From positions 1,674,001 to 1,738,000 of the forward strand of contig CAVYRS010000001.1 in the NCBI GenBank assembly GCA_963770995.1: a stretch of 64,000 nt of DNA, in the 5' to 3' direction. This stretch comes from CAVSWN01 sp963770995. GTDB lineage: Bacteria; Acidobacteriota; Vicinamibacteria; Vicinamibacterales; CAVVIG01. The notes beneath the pieces are model-generated. The model was given only the letters and a program-made list of their open reading frames with translations, had not been told where the DNA came from and did not search any database. The translations under genes and the position numbers were made by a program. The stretch's first letter is position 1; the number at the start of each line of letters is the position of its first letter. Positions 54,528 to 63,529 of the stretch are shown here, in pieces.

Positions 54528-56475
54528 GTCTGCTCCTTTGGTGAACGCGGTGGACGACAAGCTCTTAGCACGTGCTGAATCCGGGCGCGTACGATTGCGG
54601 GCGGCCGGTACTCCTCGAGAGGAATCGCCAGCGCGAGATATCGCTGCCCGTCGGTGACGAGCAGGCCGCGATCGACCAGCGGCTGGAGGCGCGCGGCGAT
54701 CTCGCGGTCGCCCGATCCCGAATCCGCGCCGGCAATCGCCGCAAGTCGGCTCACGTGGGCGATGCTGTCGCACGCTTCGTAGAGCGCGCGATCGACGCCG
54801 GTCAGAATCGTCAGCTTCGATGACGCCTTCGGACGCAAATCCACTATCGCGAGGCGATCGCGCTGGCGCACCGACACCAGCTCGCTGCGCCGATGCACGC
54901 GCTTCCAGCGCGCCACCTGTTCTTTGAGCGGGCGGATGTAGCGTTGAATGTCGCGGCCGTCCGCGTAGTCGAAGCCGAAGTAGTACGCGAGGTTGCCGAT
55001 CGCGTCGTGCGACAGGCCGGCGAAGATGTGCCCGTACGCGTCGACCGGACGGACGCGCGTGAACCCCAGTCGATCGGCCTGGTCGAAATTGGGGCTGAAC
55101 CGATCGAGCCGGATGGCGGCGCCGCCGACCGGTGCCGGCAGATGCGTCAGCCAGGGGACCAGGCCCGCCATTCGCCCGTACTCCGCGGCCGGCTCACCGG
55201 GAAATCCCCACAGGACATTCCAGTACGGGCGCACGCCGAACTGCTTGCACCACTTGAGCAGCTGCACGTTCTGCAGCCACGAGACGCCTTTGCGCATCAG
55301 CGCCAGAACGGGATCGCTGAAGCTTTCGATGCCCGGCTGAATCTGCGTCACGCGGGCGTCGCGCAGCAGCCGGACGTGGTCTTTCTTGAGGTTCGCTTTC
55401 GTCTCGTAGAAGAGCTCCATCTTGAGCCCGCTCCGCGCCAGTTCCGGGAGCAGATCGCCGAAGTAGCCCATCTCGAGAATGTTGTCCACCACCTGCACGT
55501 CGCATCGCGGATACGTCGTTGCCAGATGCCGCAGCTCCGCCAGCACGCGATCGGATCGCTTGCTGCGATACGTCATCGTCGATCCGTTGAGCCCGCAGAA
55601 CGTGCAGTGCGCTTTCTCCCCCACCAGCAGCCCCGCGAGCTCTCGAAGAGCATGCTGGGCCGCCAGTGCCGCGACAGGCCGCTGGCCATGAACTGGCGAA
55701 CGTAATCCCGGTAGTCCGGGTACGGCAGCGCGTCCATGTCGCGAACCATCGGTGCGGTCGCGAACCGGCCGGCTTCGAACTCACGCGCGATCGATGCACG
55801 CGTCCGTACACCCGGCACCTCGGCTATCGATCGGCCCTCGAGCAGCCGCGTGACGACCTCGACGATGATCGTGTCGGCCTCGCCGCTGACGGCGGCGTCG
55901 ACGAACGGAAACTGGCGGATCGTTTCCGCTCCCATCACGCCTTCACAGTTGGCGCCGCCCATCACGATGTGGAGATGCGGAAGCACGTCCTTCAGCCGAC
56001 GCGCGAGCGCGAGCGACGCCGCATGCTGTTGAAAGCTGCTCGTCAAACCGACGATCCGTGGCGAAGCGGCGGCGACCTGGTCGACACACCAGTCGAGGAA
56101 CGGCGGAACCAGATCGCGCGCGCGAACGATGCGGTCGCGCGTTTCGCGCCACTTGCGCGATCCGCGATGGCGCGCGCCCCAGGCCGAGCGCGGGCCCATC
56201 ACGTCGCCGGCGTAGCCGTCGCCAGCAGGGTGTGTCGGATCCCCGAGACCGCGCGAGAAAATCCACTCGCCGGCCAGGTTGACGATCGGCACACCGTCCG
56301 ACTGCGAGATCGCCGTGTACAAGCGGCTGCCAAGCCGCTCGGCGAAGCGGATCGAAAAGTATCGAATGTCGCTGGCAATGCCCCCCTGCGCGAGCTCGGC
56401 CTGAAGCAGGCTCAATCCGATCGACGGAGTGAACACCGGGCCGAAGGGCATCGAGACGAAGAGCACATCGGGCAT
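54440..56475 (-). CDS. RiPP-maturation-type B12-binding radical SAM protein, frame break at 55615
   Basis: About 650-680 residues. The N-terminal cobalamin-binding-like domain (~1-200) has VLFVSMPFGPVFTPSIGLSL, PRIVGLTSSFQQHAASLALA and HIVMGGANCEGVMG. Then comes FESSRGCWWGEKAHCTFCGL, whose Cys-x7-Cys-x2-Cys 4Fe-4S motif and CGLNG are the hallmark of ribosomal-peptide maturation radical SAM protein 1. The SAM barrel follows (VQVVDNILEMGYFGDLLPEL, QIQPGIESFSDPVLALMRKG, VRPYWNVLWGFPGE), then a C-terminal extension. One G is missing from a G-run at about 55615, between WWG and EK. The frame stays open to 54440 through the Lys-rich peptide gene; the natural end is probably near 54540. Confidence 0.85.
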
Positions 56476-56517
56476 CGCTACGGATGAGGTTGGGAGTCTA
56501 CATTAGAATCAGCCCCC

Positions 56518-56928
56518 ATGAACTGGCTGTTCAAAGAAGAACCGACGAACTACGGCTTCGACGAGCTCGTGAAAGACAAGAAGACGATGTGGAGCGGTGT
56601 GAAGAATCCGGTCGCGCAGAAGCACCTGCGGTCGGTGAAGAAGGGCGACCGAATTTTCTTCTACCACACAGGCGACGAGAAGGCCGTGATCGGCATTTGC
56701 AAGGCGCTTGGCGACGCGTACCCGGATCCGGGCGACACGTCGGGAAGAGCCTCGGTCGTGGACGTCGCGCCGGTGCAGAAGCTCGCGCGCCCCGTCACGC
56801 TCAAGGAGATCAAGGCCGACGCGTCGTTCAAGGATTTCCCGCTCGTCCGCATCTCGCGCCTGTCGGTGATGCCGGTTACCGATTCGGAGTGGTCGCGAAT
56901 TCTTGCAAAGGCGGCATCGCAGGGCTAA
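56518..56928 (+). CDS. EVE-domain protein
   Basis: A 136-residue protein that is a single EVE domain (PUA-like fold): MNWLFKEEPTNYGFDELVKD, TMWSGVKNPVAQKHLRSVKK, GDRIFFYHTGDEKAVIGIC and FPLVRISRLSVMPVTDSEW. EVE domains bind modified bases in DNA or RNA through an aromatic cage. It is divergent from the radical SAM gene with a 42-base gap. Normal length and clean frame. Confidence 0.92.
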   Translation: MNWLFKEEPTNYGFDELVKDKKTMWSGVKNPVAQKHLRSVKKGDRIFFYHTGDEKAVIGICKALGDAYPDPGDTSGRASVVDVAPVQKLARPVTLKEIKADASFKDFPLVRISRLSVMPVTDSEWSRILAKAASQG

Positions 56929-57012
56929 CCGCCTTCGTCAAGGCTTCGGCGCTCGAGAAGCCCTGCGCCACATCCTGTCCCGCCGCCGTTCCCACCTTCC
57001 TGCCCTTCCTGC

Positions 57013-58170
57013 CTATCCCGCCCTCCCCACGCGCGCCAGGCGCCAGCGCGCGATCAACAACAGCGGCGCCCACAGCACCATCAACACGCTGAAGCCAACG
57101 CGCTCGAACAGGAAGCCGCCGAGCGCGGGGCCGCTGAGCAGGCCGGCGCCCCAGGCGAGGTTGTAGATGCCATAGGAGACGCCGAACGATCGAACGCCGG
57201 CGCCCGTGGTCGCCTCACCCATGAACGCGAGCGACGGCGTGATGACGAGCGTCCCTGTTCCGGCCGCGGCGACGAACAGGAGCAGCGCCGACCAGTAACT
57301 CCACGCCTGACCCAGCAGCGCCACGGTGCCCGCCACCAGCACAAGGCCGAGCATCATCGTCGGGCGGGCGCCCCACCTGTCGGAGAGGCGGCCGATGAAC
57401 GGGTGCATCGTGGTGGTCACGACCGCCGCGGCGCCGTAGATCAGGCCGAGGCGCGCCGGGCCTACGCCGAGGCCCGCCAGATGGAGCGCGAGAATCGGCT
57501 CGAGCATCGAGATGGTCGAAGAAATGCCGATCACGACGATTGCGCATGCGGCAATCGCCGGCACGCGCACGATCATGCCGAGCGGCACGGGCTCGGTCGG
57601 CGCCTGATGGTCCGGGAAATCGAGGGCCATGAAGAGCGTCATCACGAGGATGGCCAGCGCCGCGACGCCGATGAACGGCATCGAGATGCCGCCAAGCTCG
57701 TAGAGCCACCCGCCCAGCGTCGGCCCGAGCATGATCGCGACGCTCGTCCCCATCATGACGATGCCGCTGACTCGTCCGCGCTCCTCGGCGCCGTAGAGAT
57801 CCGCGATCAGCGCGAACCCGACGACCCACGTCACTGCGTCGGCCGCGCCCTGCACCAGCCGCGCCGCGAACAGCCACGGCAGGCTGGTCGCGAACGCGAA
57901 CAGCAGCGTCGCGGCCGCGAGCGCGGCGAGCCCGCCGACCATCGGACCCTTGCGTCCGATCCGATCCGACACGGCGCCCATCGGGATCGACACGGTGAGC
58001 AGCGTCAACCCGAAGGACGCAAACAACACACCGATCATCGTCGGAGACGCGCCCAGCTTCCGACTCAGATCCGGAAGAACCGGGATCGCGATCGAGTAGG
58101 CGACGATGTCGGTGAAGCACGCAAGGGTGACGAGGGCGACGGCGAGGGGGCGAGAGCTGAAGGGCGACAT
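57013..58170 (-). CDS. Major facilitator superfamily transporter
   Basis: A 385-residue MFS protein with about twelve hydrophobic helices. The motif A equivalent between helices 2 and 3 is GAVSDRIGRKGPMVGGLAAL. Others include VQGAADAVTWVVGFALIADL and GVGPARLGLIYGAAAVVTTT with GRLSDRWGARPTMMLG in the second half. The layout is that of drug or metabolite:proton antiporters. ATG 58170 is formed by the first bases of a tandem-inverted element, so the 5' untranslated region is that hairpin. Confidence 0.9.
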   Translation of the reverse strand: MSPFSSRPLAVALVTLACFTDIVAYSIAIPVLPDLSRKLGASPTMIGVLFASFGLTLLTVSIPMGAVSDRIGRKGPMVGGLAALAAATLLFAFATSLPWLFAARLVQGAADAVTWVVGFALIADLYGAEERGRVSGIVMMGTSVAIMLGPTLGGWLYELGGISMPFIGVAALAILVMTLFMALDFPDHQAPTEPVPLGMIVRVPAIAACAIVVIGISSTISMLEPILALHLAGLGVGPARLGLIYGAAAVVTTTMHPFIGRLSDRWGARPTMMLGLVLVAGTVALLGQAWSYWSALLLFVAAAGTGTLVITPSLAFMGEATTGAGVRSFGVSYGIYNLAWGAGLLSGPALGGFLFERVGFSVLMVLWAPLLLIARWRLARVGRAG

Positions 58171-58253
58171 TGCAGAATCGCAGAATTGCAGGATGGCAGG
58201 ATTTCAATCAAACAATCAATCCTGCAATCCTGCCTTCCTACAATCCTGCAATG
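58168..58253. repeat. Tandem-inverted GCAGGATT element
   Basis: Left arm 58168-58203 (CATTGCAGAATCGCAGAATT then GCAGGATGGCAGGATT), loop TCAATCAAACAATC, right arm 58218-58253 (AATCCTGCAATCCTGCCTTC then CTACAATCCTGCAATG). The unit is about 8-9 bp. It fills the whole gap between the GlgB stop and the MFS start. Same family as 61246-61317. Confidence 0.85.
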
Positions 58254-60465
58254 TCACCTTCTCTTCAGCAGCAGGCACCCAAGCGGCGGGATTACGACGC
58301 GCAGCGACTGCTCGAAGCCGTGCGCGGGAATGGGCTCGGACTCGACACCGCCTCCGTTGCCGACATCGCCGCCCCCGTACAGGCGCGCGTCGCTGTTCAG
58401 CAGCTCGGCGTAGTACCCTGGCGCGGGCACGCCGATCCGGTAATCCGGCCGCGGCACCGGCGTGAAGTTGCACACCATCACCGTGAAATCGCGGCGATCG
58501 CGCGCGTAGCGCAGGAACGAGACGACGCTGTTCTCGGCGTCGTTGCATTCGATCCAGCGGAAGCCGGCGGGATCGAAGTCGGCCTGGTGGAGCGACGGCT
58601 CCGCGTGGTAGTGCCAGTTCAGCGCCTGCACGAAGGCGCGCAGGCCGGCGTGGCGCGGATCGTCGAGCAGATGCCACTCGAGACTGCGATCGTGGTTCCA
58701 CTCGCGCGTCTGTCCGAAGCTCGTCGCCCATGAACAGCAGCTTCTTGCCGGGATGGCCGTACATGTAGCCGTAAACGAGCCGCAGCGTGGCGAGCTTCTG
58801 CCACGCATCGCCTGGCATCTTGCCGAGCATCGAGCCCTTGCCGTGCACGACTTCATCGTGCGAGAACGGCAGCACGAAGTTCTCGGTGTGCATGTAGATG
58901 CCCGAGAACGTCACCTTGTTGTGATGCCAGCGCCGGTTGATCGGATCCTCGTGCGTGTAGGTCAGGATGTCGTTCATCCACCCCATGTTCCACTTGTAGG
59001 TGAAGCCGAGACCGCCCAGGTGCACCGGACGGCTGACACCGGACCACGACGTCGACTCCTCGGCCAGCGTGATGGTGCCGGGCTTGTCGGCGTGCGTCAG
59101 GCTGTTCAACTGCTGCAGAAAGCGTGATGGCTTCGAGGTTCTCGCGGCCGCCGAATGCGTTCGGGATCCACTGCCCCGCCTTGCGCGAGTAGTCCAGGTA
59201 GAGCATCGACGCGACCGCGTCCACGCGCAGGCCGTCGATGTGGTACTCCTCGAGCCAGAAGAGCGCGTTCGACAGCAGGAAGTTGCGCACCTCGTTGCGC
59301 CCGTAGTTGAAGATCAGCGTGCCCCAGTCCTGATGCTCGCCCTGACGCGGATCCTGGTGCTCGTACAGGGCCGTGCCGTCGAACCGCGCCAGGCCGTGCT
59401 CGTCTTTCGGAAAATGACCAGGCACCCAGTCGAGGATGACGCCGATGCCGGCCTGATGGCACACATCGACGAACAGCTTGAAGTCTTCCGGCGGGCCGAA
59501 GCGGCTCGTCGGCGCGAAGAACCCGAGGACCTGGTAGCCCCAGGATCCCGAGAAGGGATGTTCCATCACGGGCAGGAGCTCGAGGTGCGTGAAGCCCATA
59601 TCCTTCACGTACGGCACGAGCCGGTGCGCCAGCTCGCGATAGGTGAGGAAACGGTTGCCTTCCTCCGGGACGCGCGCCCACGAACCGAGGTGAACCTCGT
59701 AGATCGCCATCGGCTGATCGAGCCACGATCCGCGGCCGGCCGCGGTCGTCCATCCACGCCTCGTCGTGCCACTCGATAGCGCGACAGGTCGCGCACGATG
59801 GCCGCCGACTGCGGCGGCACTTCGAACGCGCCGGCCGAAGGGATCGGTTTTCTTCACGAGCGCGCCGGCCCTGGTGCGAATCTCGAACTTGTACTTCTCG
59901 CCCTCGCCGAGATCGGGGATGAAGATCTCCCAGATGCCGCCGGGCGCGAGCAGGCGCATCGGGTGGACGCGTCCATCCCACCCGTTGAAGTCGCCGATCA
60001 CGCTCACGCGATCGGCGTTCGGCGCCCAGACGCGCGAAATGCATCCCCGTCGCCGTGCCGACGGTCATCCGATGTGCGCCGAGTTTTTCGAAGGCGTGAA
60101 GGTGCGTGCCTTCGCCGAGGAGATGGACGTCGAAGTCGGTGAGCACCCGGCCGTAGCGATACGGATCGTCGACGTCGACGACGTGATCGCCGGGGAACGT
60201 GATGCGGAGCCGGTAGTCCGGGATCGACGCGCCCGCGACGCGGACCTCGAACATGCCGTCCGGCGCGCGGCGCGTCATCGGCCGCAGGTCGTCGGCCGGC
60301 AGCAGCCGCACGTCGATCGATCGCGCAAACGGATGAAACGCGCGGATGACCGTGTCGCCGTTCTCGCGATGCGGGCCCAGCACCGCGAACGGATCGCGGT
60401 TGCGCCCGCTGGCGAGCGCGGCCAGTGCCGCCTCGACGCCGCGCTAGCTGATTGACTGGCGGCAT
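58254..60465 (-). CDS. glgB: 1,4-alpha-glucan branching enzyme, about seven frameshifts
   Basis: About 735 residues when repaired. It has an N-terminal GlgB domain (GRNRDPFAVLGPHRENGDTV), a CBM48 domain (FAVWAPNADRVSVIGDFNGW, GGIWEIFIPDL), then the GH13 barrel (GSWARVPEEGNRFLTYRELA, HLELLPVMEHPFSGSWGYQV, YHIDGLRVDAVASMLYLDYS with the nucleophile Asp, LAEESTSWSGVSRP with the acid Glu, PFSHDEVVHGKGSM). The end is VVIPPLGCLLLKRR. It forms alpha-1,6 branches in glycogen. Frame changes lie near 60438, 60032, 59827, 59775, 59740, 59122 and 58719, each one extra base. All catalytic motifs survive, so the gene is probably intact in the cell. Start ATG 60465. Confidence 0.88.
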
Positions 60466-60469
60466 CAGT

Positions 60470-60580
60470 GGGCTGGATAGGCGGGATGGGCTGGAAGGGC
60501 TGGAAGGGCTGGAAAGGCGGGACGGATGGCGCAGCTTCGGACTTTCCTGCCCATCCTTCCCATCCCGCCCTTCCTGCCCC
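60470..60580. repeat. Tandem-inverted GGGCTGGAA element
   Basis: Left arm 60470-60523 (GGGCTGGAAGGGCTGGAAGG in a 9-bp period), loop with CAGCTTCGGAC, right arm 60543-60580 (TTTCCTGCCCATCCTTCCCA then TCCCGCCCTTCCTGCCCC). It fills the gap between the cyclophilin stop (60581) and the GlgB start (60465). A lone right-type arm (CCTTCCTGCCCTTCCTGCC) is also seen near 56995 at the end of the MFS gene. Confidence 0.85.
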
Positions 60581-61233
60581 TTACTTCTCGATCGTGGCTT
60601 TCTTGACGTAGTCGAGCTTGGGGAACTGCTTCGTTCAGGTACGCGTTGCCCTCGGCCCCGATCGTGCCCTGCGACGGTCCCTGCCCACGCGGCGCGCCTT
60701 CGCCGTACCCGCTGTACAGCTTTTCGACGACGTCCATTCCGGTCGTGACCTGGCCGAACGGCGCGAACCCCTGCTTGTCGAGGAGGCCGTTGTCGCCGAA
60801 GTTGATGAAGAACTGCGTCGACCGCGAGTTGGCGCCGGCGTGCGCGAACGTCACGTAGCCGCGCTTGTTGCTCTCCTTGACCGGATCGTCCTGGATGCTG
60901 GCGCTGGTCCACGCGCGTCTGCACCGCCGGATCGCCGTTCATCCCGAACTGCGCCATGAAGCCGTCGAGGACGCGGAAGAACCGGCATTCGTCGTAGAAC
61001 CCGTTCTTCACGAGGTTGTAGAAGCGATCGGCGCCGAGCGGCGCCCACTCGCGATGTCACCTCGATGACGAAGACGCCCTTGCTCGTGTCGAACTTGCGC
61101 CTTGTAGGTGTCCGGCGCCTTCTCGGTGAGCGCTGCGGCGGGTCTTCAGCTTCGCGAGGTCCGGCGGCCTGCGCCGCCGCCAGCGCCGGCACGAGCAGCG
61201 CGAGCGCAGGATTCCAATCAGACTACGTGTCAT
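60581..61233 (-). CDS. Secreted cyclophilin-type peptidyl-prolyl isomerase, many frameshifts
   Basis: About 210 residues when repaired. It has a signal peptide (MTRSLIGIL... ending ALAAAQAA) and a cyclophilin domain: KFDTSKGVFVIEVTREWAPL, NLVKNGFYDECRFFRVLDGF, MAQFGMNGDPAVQ, GYVTFAHAGANSRSTQFFIN, FGDNGLLDKQGFAPFGQV and MDVVEKLYSGYGEGAP. It ends LDYVKKATIEK. The active-site set around FFRV...MAQFG...STQFFIN is present. Frame changes at about 61162, 61097, 61054, 60912 and 60629, plus the signal peptide region, are single extra bases. It catalyses proline isomerisation in the periplasm. Confidence 0.82.
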
Positions 61234-61245
61234 AGTCGTCTCCTT

Positions 61246-61317
61246 CAATTGCAGGATTGTCGGATGGCGATTGCGGATCAATTGTCATCGAATCCTGCCA
61301 TCCTGCAATCCGCAATG
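61246..61317. repeat. Tandem-inverted GCAGGATT element, second copy
   Basis: Left arm 61246-61278 (CAATTGCAGGATTGTCGGAT then GGCGATTGCGGAT), right arm 61291-61317 (AATCCTGCCATCCTGCAATC then CGCAATG). It fills the gap between the PhzF gene stop and the cyclophilin start, in the 5' leader of the latter. Confidence 0.8.
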
Positions 61318-61321
61318 TCCT

Positions 61322-62251
61322 CTAAACGTATAGCAAGCCTTCGCCGGCGAGCACGGATTCTCCACCGACCCGAACGCTCGAGATCGTCGCCGCGCTCCGA
61401 CGCCGATCGAGATGTGCACGTGGCTCGGCCGGCCCATCTTCACCCCTGCAGGCTGAGCATCGCGCCCGCCTCCTCGGGCGTGCACGACCTGTGCCGGACG
61501 AGGTAGCAGCCGAGCGGCCCGCTCGCGCTGCCGGTCGCCGGATCCTCGCGATCACGCCGAGATCCGGCGCGAACATGCGGCTGTAGACCGTGGCCCGATC
61601 GCCGTCGCCGGGCTCCGGCGAGAAGATGAACACGCCGTGCGCGCCGGCGCCTTCGCGCGACTGGAGCAGCGGCGTCGAGCACGCCGGCGCTGCAGCGCGG
61701 CGCGTCGACGGCCGCGCGCGTCGCCAGCGGCACGAACAGAAACGGCACGCCGCACGACACGACCTGCACGGGCAGGCCGGGCCGGACACCGCCGCCGGCG
61801 ACAGCGACAAGCGCCGCCGCGGCGCCGCGCGCGATCGGCGATCGGCTCGCCGAAGGTCGGGTTCAGCTGCGTCATCCACGCGAAGCTCAGATCGTCGCCG
61901 CGCCAGGTCAACGCACCGGCACCGGTCCGACGCCGAGCCCGAACACGAACTGCTCGCGGCCGCGGCTCGATCACGCCCGCGCGCGCGAGCGCGAACGTGC
62001 TGCCGATGGTCGGATGCCCGGCCATCGGCAGCTCGTCGCCCGGCGTGAAGATGCGCATCCGCACGTCGGTGTCGGCCCGCTCCGGCGGCAGCACGAACGT
62101 CGTCTCGGAGAAGTTCATCTCGTTGGCGATCGCCTGCATCGTCGTCGGTCGGACAGGCCGCGGCCGTCGAGGAACGACGGCGAGCTGATTGCCGCCGAAG
62201 AGGTGATCGGTGAAGACGTCGTAGTGAAGGTAGCGGTATGATCGCGGCCAT
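61322..62251 (-). CDS. PhzF-family isomerase-like protein, many frameshifts
   Basis: About 300 residues when repaired: YLHYDVFTDHLFGGNQLAVV, TMQAIANEMNFSETTFVLPP, DVRMRIFTPGDELPMAGHPT (the family core with the catalytic Glu in NEMNFSETT), STFALARAGVIEPR, DLSFAWMTQLNPTFGEPIAD, ARTACSSSRRS-type text scrambled by frame changes, and the end SSVRVGGESVLAGEGLLYV. PhzF-like proteins isomerise or epimerise small metabolites; most relatives outside phenazine clusters have unknown substrates. Several extra bases break the frame. Start ATG 62251 overlaps the ATG of the divergent cyclophilin gene. Confidence 0.75.
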   Translation of the reverse strand: MAAIIPLPSLRRLHRSPLRRQSARRRSSTAAACPTDDDAGDRQRDELLRDDVRAAAGAGRHRRADAHLHAGRRAADGRASDHRQHVRARARGRDRAAAASSSCSGSASDRCRCVDLARRRSELRVDDAAEPDLRRADRRSRAAPRRRLSLSPAAVSGPACPCRSCRAACRFCSCRWRRARPSTRRAAAPACSTPLLQSREGAGAHGVFIFSPEPGDGDRATVYSRMFAPDLGVIARIRRPAARAGRSAATSSGTGRARPRRRARCSACRGEDGPAEPRAHLDRRRSAATISSVRVGGESVLAGEGLLYV

Positions 62252-62807
62252 GCTGTACGCGCATTTTACGACGAGCGAAGGCAACTTCACCGCGCGGCTG
62301 TTCGACGACGGAGACGCCGAACACGGTGGCGAACTTCACCGGGCCTCGCGGACGGATCGAAGGAGTGGACCGATCCCCGCACCGGCCAGAAGGTGAAGCA
62401 GCCCTACTTCAACGGCACGGTCTTCCACCGCGTGATCGCGGACTTCATGATTCAGGGCGGCGATCCGCTCGGCCAGGGCACCGGCGGTCCCGGCTACACC
62501 TTCGCCGACGAGTTCCATCCCGAAGCTCCGGCACGACAAGGCCGGCATGCTGTCGATGGCCAACCGCGGGCCGAACACCAACGGCGGCCAGTTCTTCATC
62601 ACGCTGGTGCCGACGCCGTGGCTCGACAACAAGCACAGCGTCTTCGGCGAGATCGTCGAGGGCATGGACGTGGTGAAGAAGATCGGCGGCACGGCGACGA
62701 GCAAGCCCGGCGACCGGCCGCTCAAGCCGATCACGATTCAGACGGTCACTATCGAGAGAAAAGCGAAGTCAGAGTCAGAAGTCAGAAGTCGAGAAACGAA
62801 GTGCTGA
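62250..62807 (+). CDS. Cyclophilin-type peptidyl-prolyl isomerase, three frameshifts
   Basis: About 185 residues when repaired, with no signal peptide: MLYAHFTTSEGNFTARLFDD, NTVANFTGLADGSKEWTDPR, QPYFNGTVFHRVIADFMIQG, GDPLGQGTGGPGYTFADEFH, MLSMANRGPNTNGGQFFITL, PTPWLDNKHSVFGEIVEGMD. The FHRV..FMIQGGDP..NGGQFFIT active site is complete. Extra bases at 62310, 62341 and 62525 break the frame. It is a cytosolic prolyl isomerase. The C-terminus (from ERKAKSESEVRSRETKC) is encoded by a tandem-inverted element, not by the native domain. Confidence 0.85.
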
Positions 62808-62850
62808 AGTTCGTTTAGTTCTGACTTCTGACTTCGTACTTCTGACTTTC
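62765..62850. repeat. Tandem-inverted AGAAGTC element
   Basis: Left arm 62765-62800 (GAAGTCAGAGTCAGAAGTCA then GAAGTCGAGAAACGAA), short loop, right arm 62810-62850 (TTCGTTTAGTTCTGACTTCT then GACTTCGTACTTCTGACTTTC). 8-bp unit, same family as 54351-54420. It covers the cyclophilin stop and ends one base before the ankyrin gene stop; the two genes converge on it. Confidence 0.85.
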
Positions 62851-62851
62851 G

Positions 62852-63529
62852 TCAAGCCCCATGGCGGCGGAGGAATGCGGCCGCCTCACGATGGTTTTTT
62901 TCCTGCGCGAGCGACAGCGCCGTCTGGCCTTCACGTTGGCGGCCGTCACGTCAGCGCCCTGCGCGATCAGCGACTTCATCACGTCGAGGTTGTTGTTGGC
63001 CGCGGCGATATGGAGCGGCCGCCAGCCCTTGGCGTCCGGCGGCGTTGACATCTCCGCCGGCGCCGATGCAACAGGCCGGCGACGAAGCTTGTGATTGCGG
63101 CCAGCGCCGCGTGCAGCGGCGTGTTGCCGGTCGGGTTGCGCGAGCGCGCGAGGACGTCGGCGTCGTGCGCGAGCAGCAGCTCGACGATCTTCGGATGACC
63201 CGAAGAACGCGGCCAGATGCAGCGGCGTCCAGCCGTCGGGGCTGTAGCTGCGGATCGATGCCGGATCCTCGTCGACGAGCCGCTCGACGCGCTCGAGTTC
63301 GCCCGCCGCGCAGGCTTCGAACAGCGTCAGCGTCGCGCCGCGCGCGACGAGCAGGTTCACAATTTCCTTCTGGCGATGGTAGACAGCGGTTAGGATCGCG
63401 CTGTCGCCGGTGCGGCCGCGCGCGTCGATGAGACGTCGGATCCGCCGACACCATCGCTTTCACGCGCTCGAATTCGCCGGCCTTGATCGCGTCGATGAAC
63501 GCCGCGGTATCTGACTTGGTGTCGGTCAT
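62852..63529 (-). CDS. Ankyrin-repeat protein, several frameshifts
   Basis: About 225 residues when repaired: MTDTKSDTAAFIDAIKAGEF, then ankyrin repeats recognisable from RVKAMVSADPTS, NLLVARGATLTLFEACAAGE, DPASIRSYSPDGWTPLHLAA, FFG..., LLLAHDADVLARS, WRPLHIAAANNNLDVMKSLI, AQGADVTAAN and a last half repeat ending REAAAFLRRHGA. Five or so repeats make a protein-binding solenoid. Frame changes occur in nearly every repeat, again mainly extra bases. The start overlaps the divergent gene at 63519. Confidence 0.75.

Noticed and set aside
29700..62850. CRISPR array suspected from evenly spaced short repeats
   Set aside because: The units are 8-9 bp with no spacers, arranged as inverted arms, and no cas gene is present.
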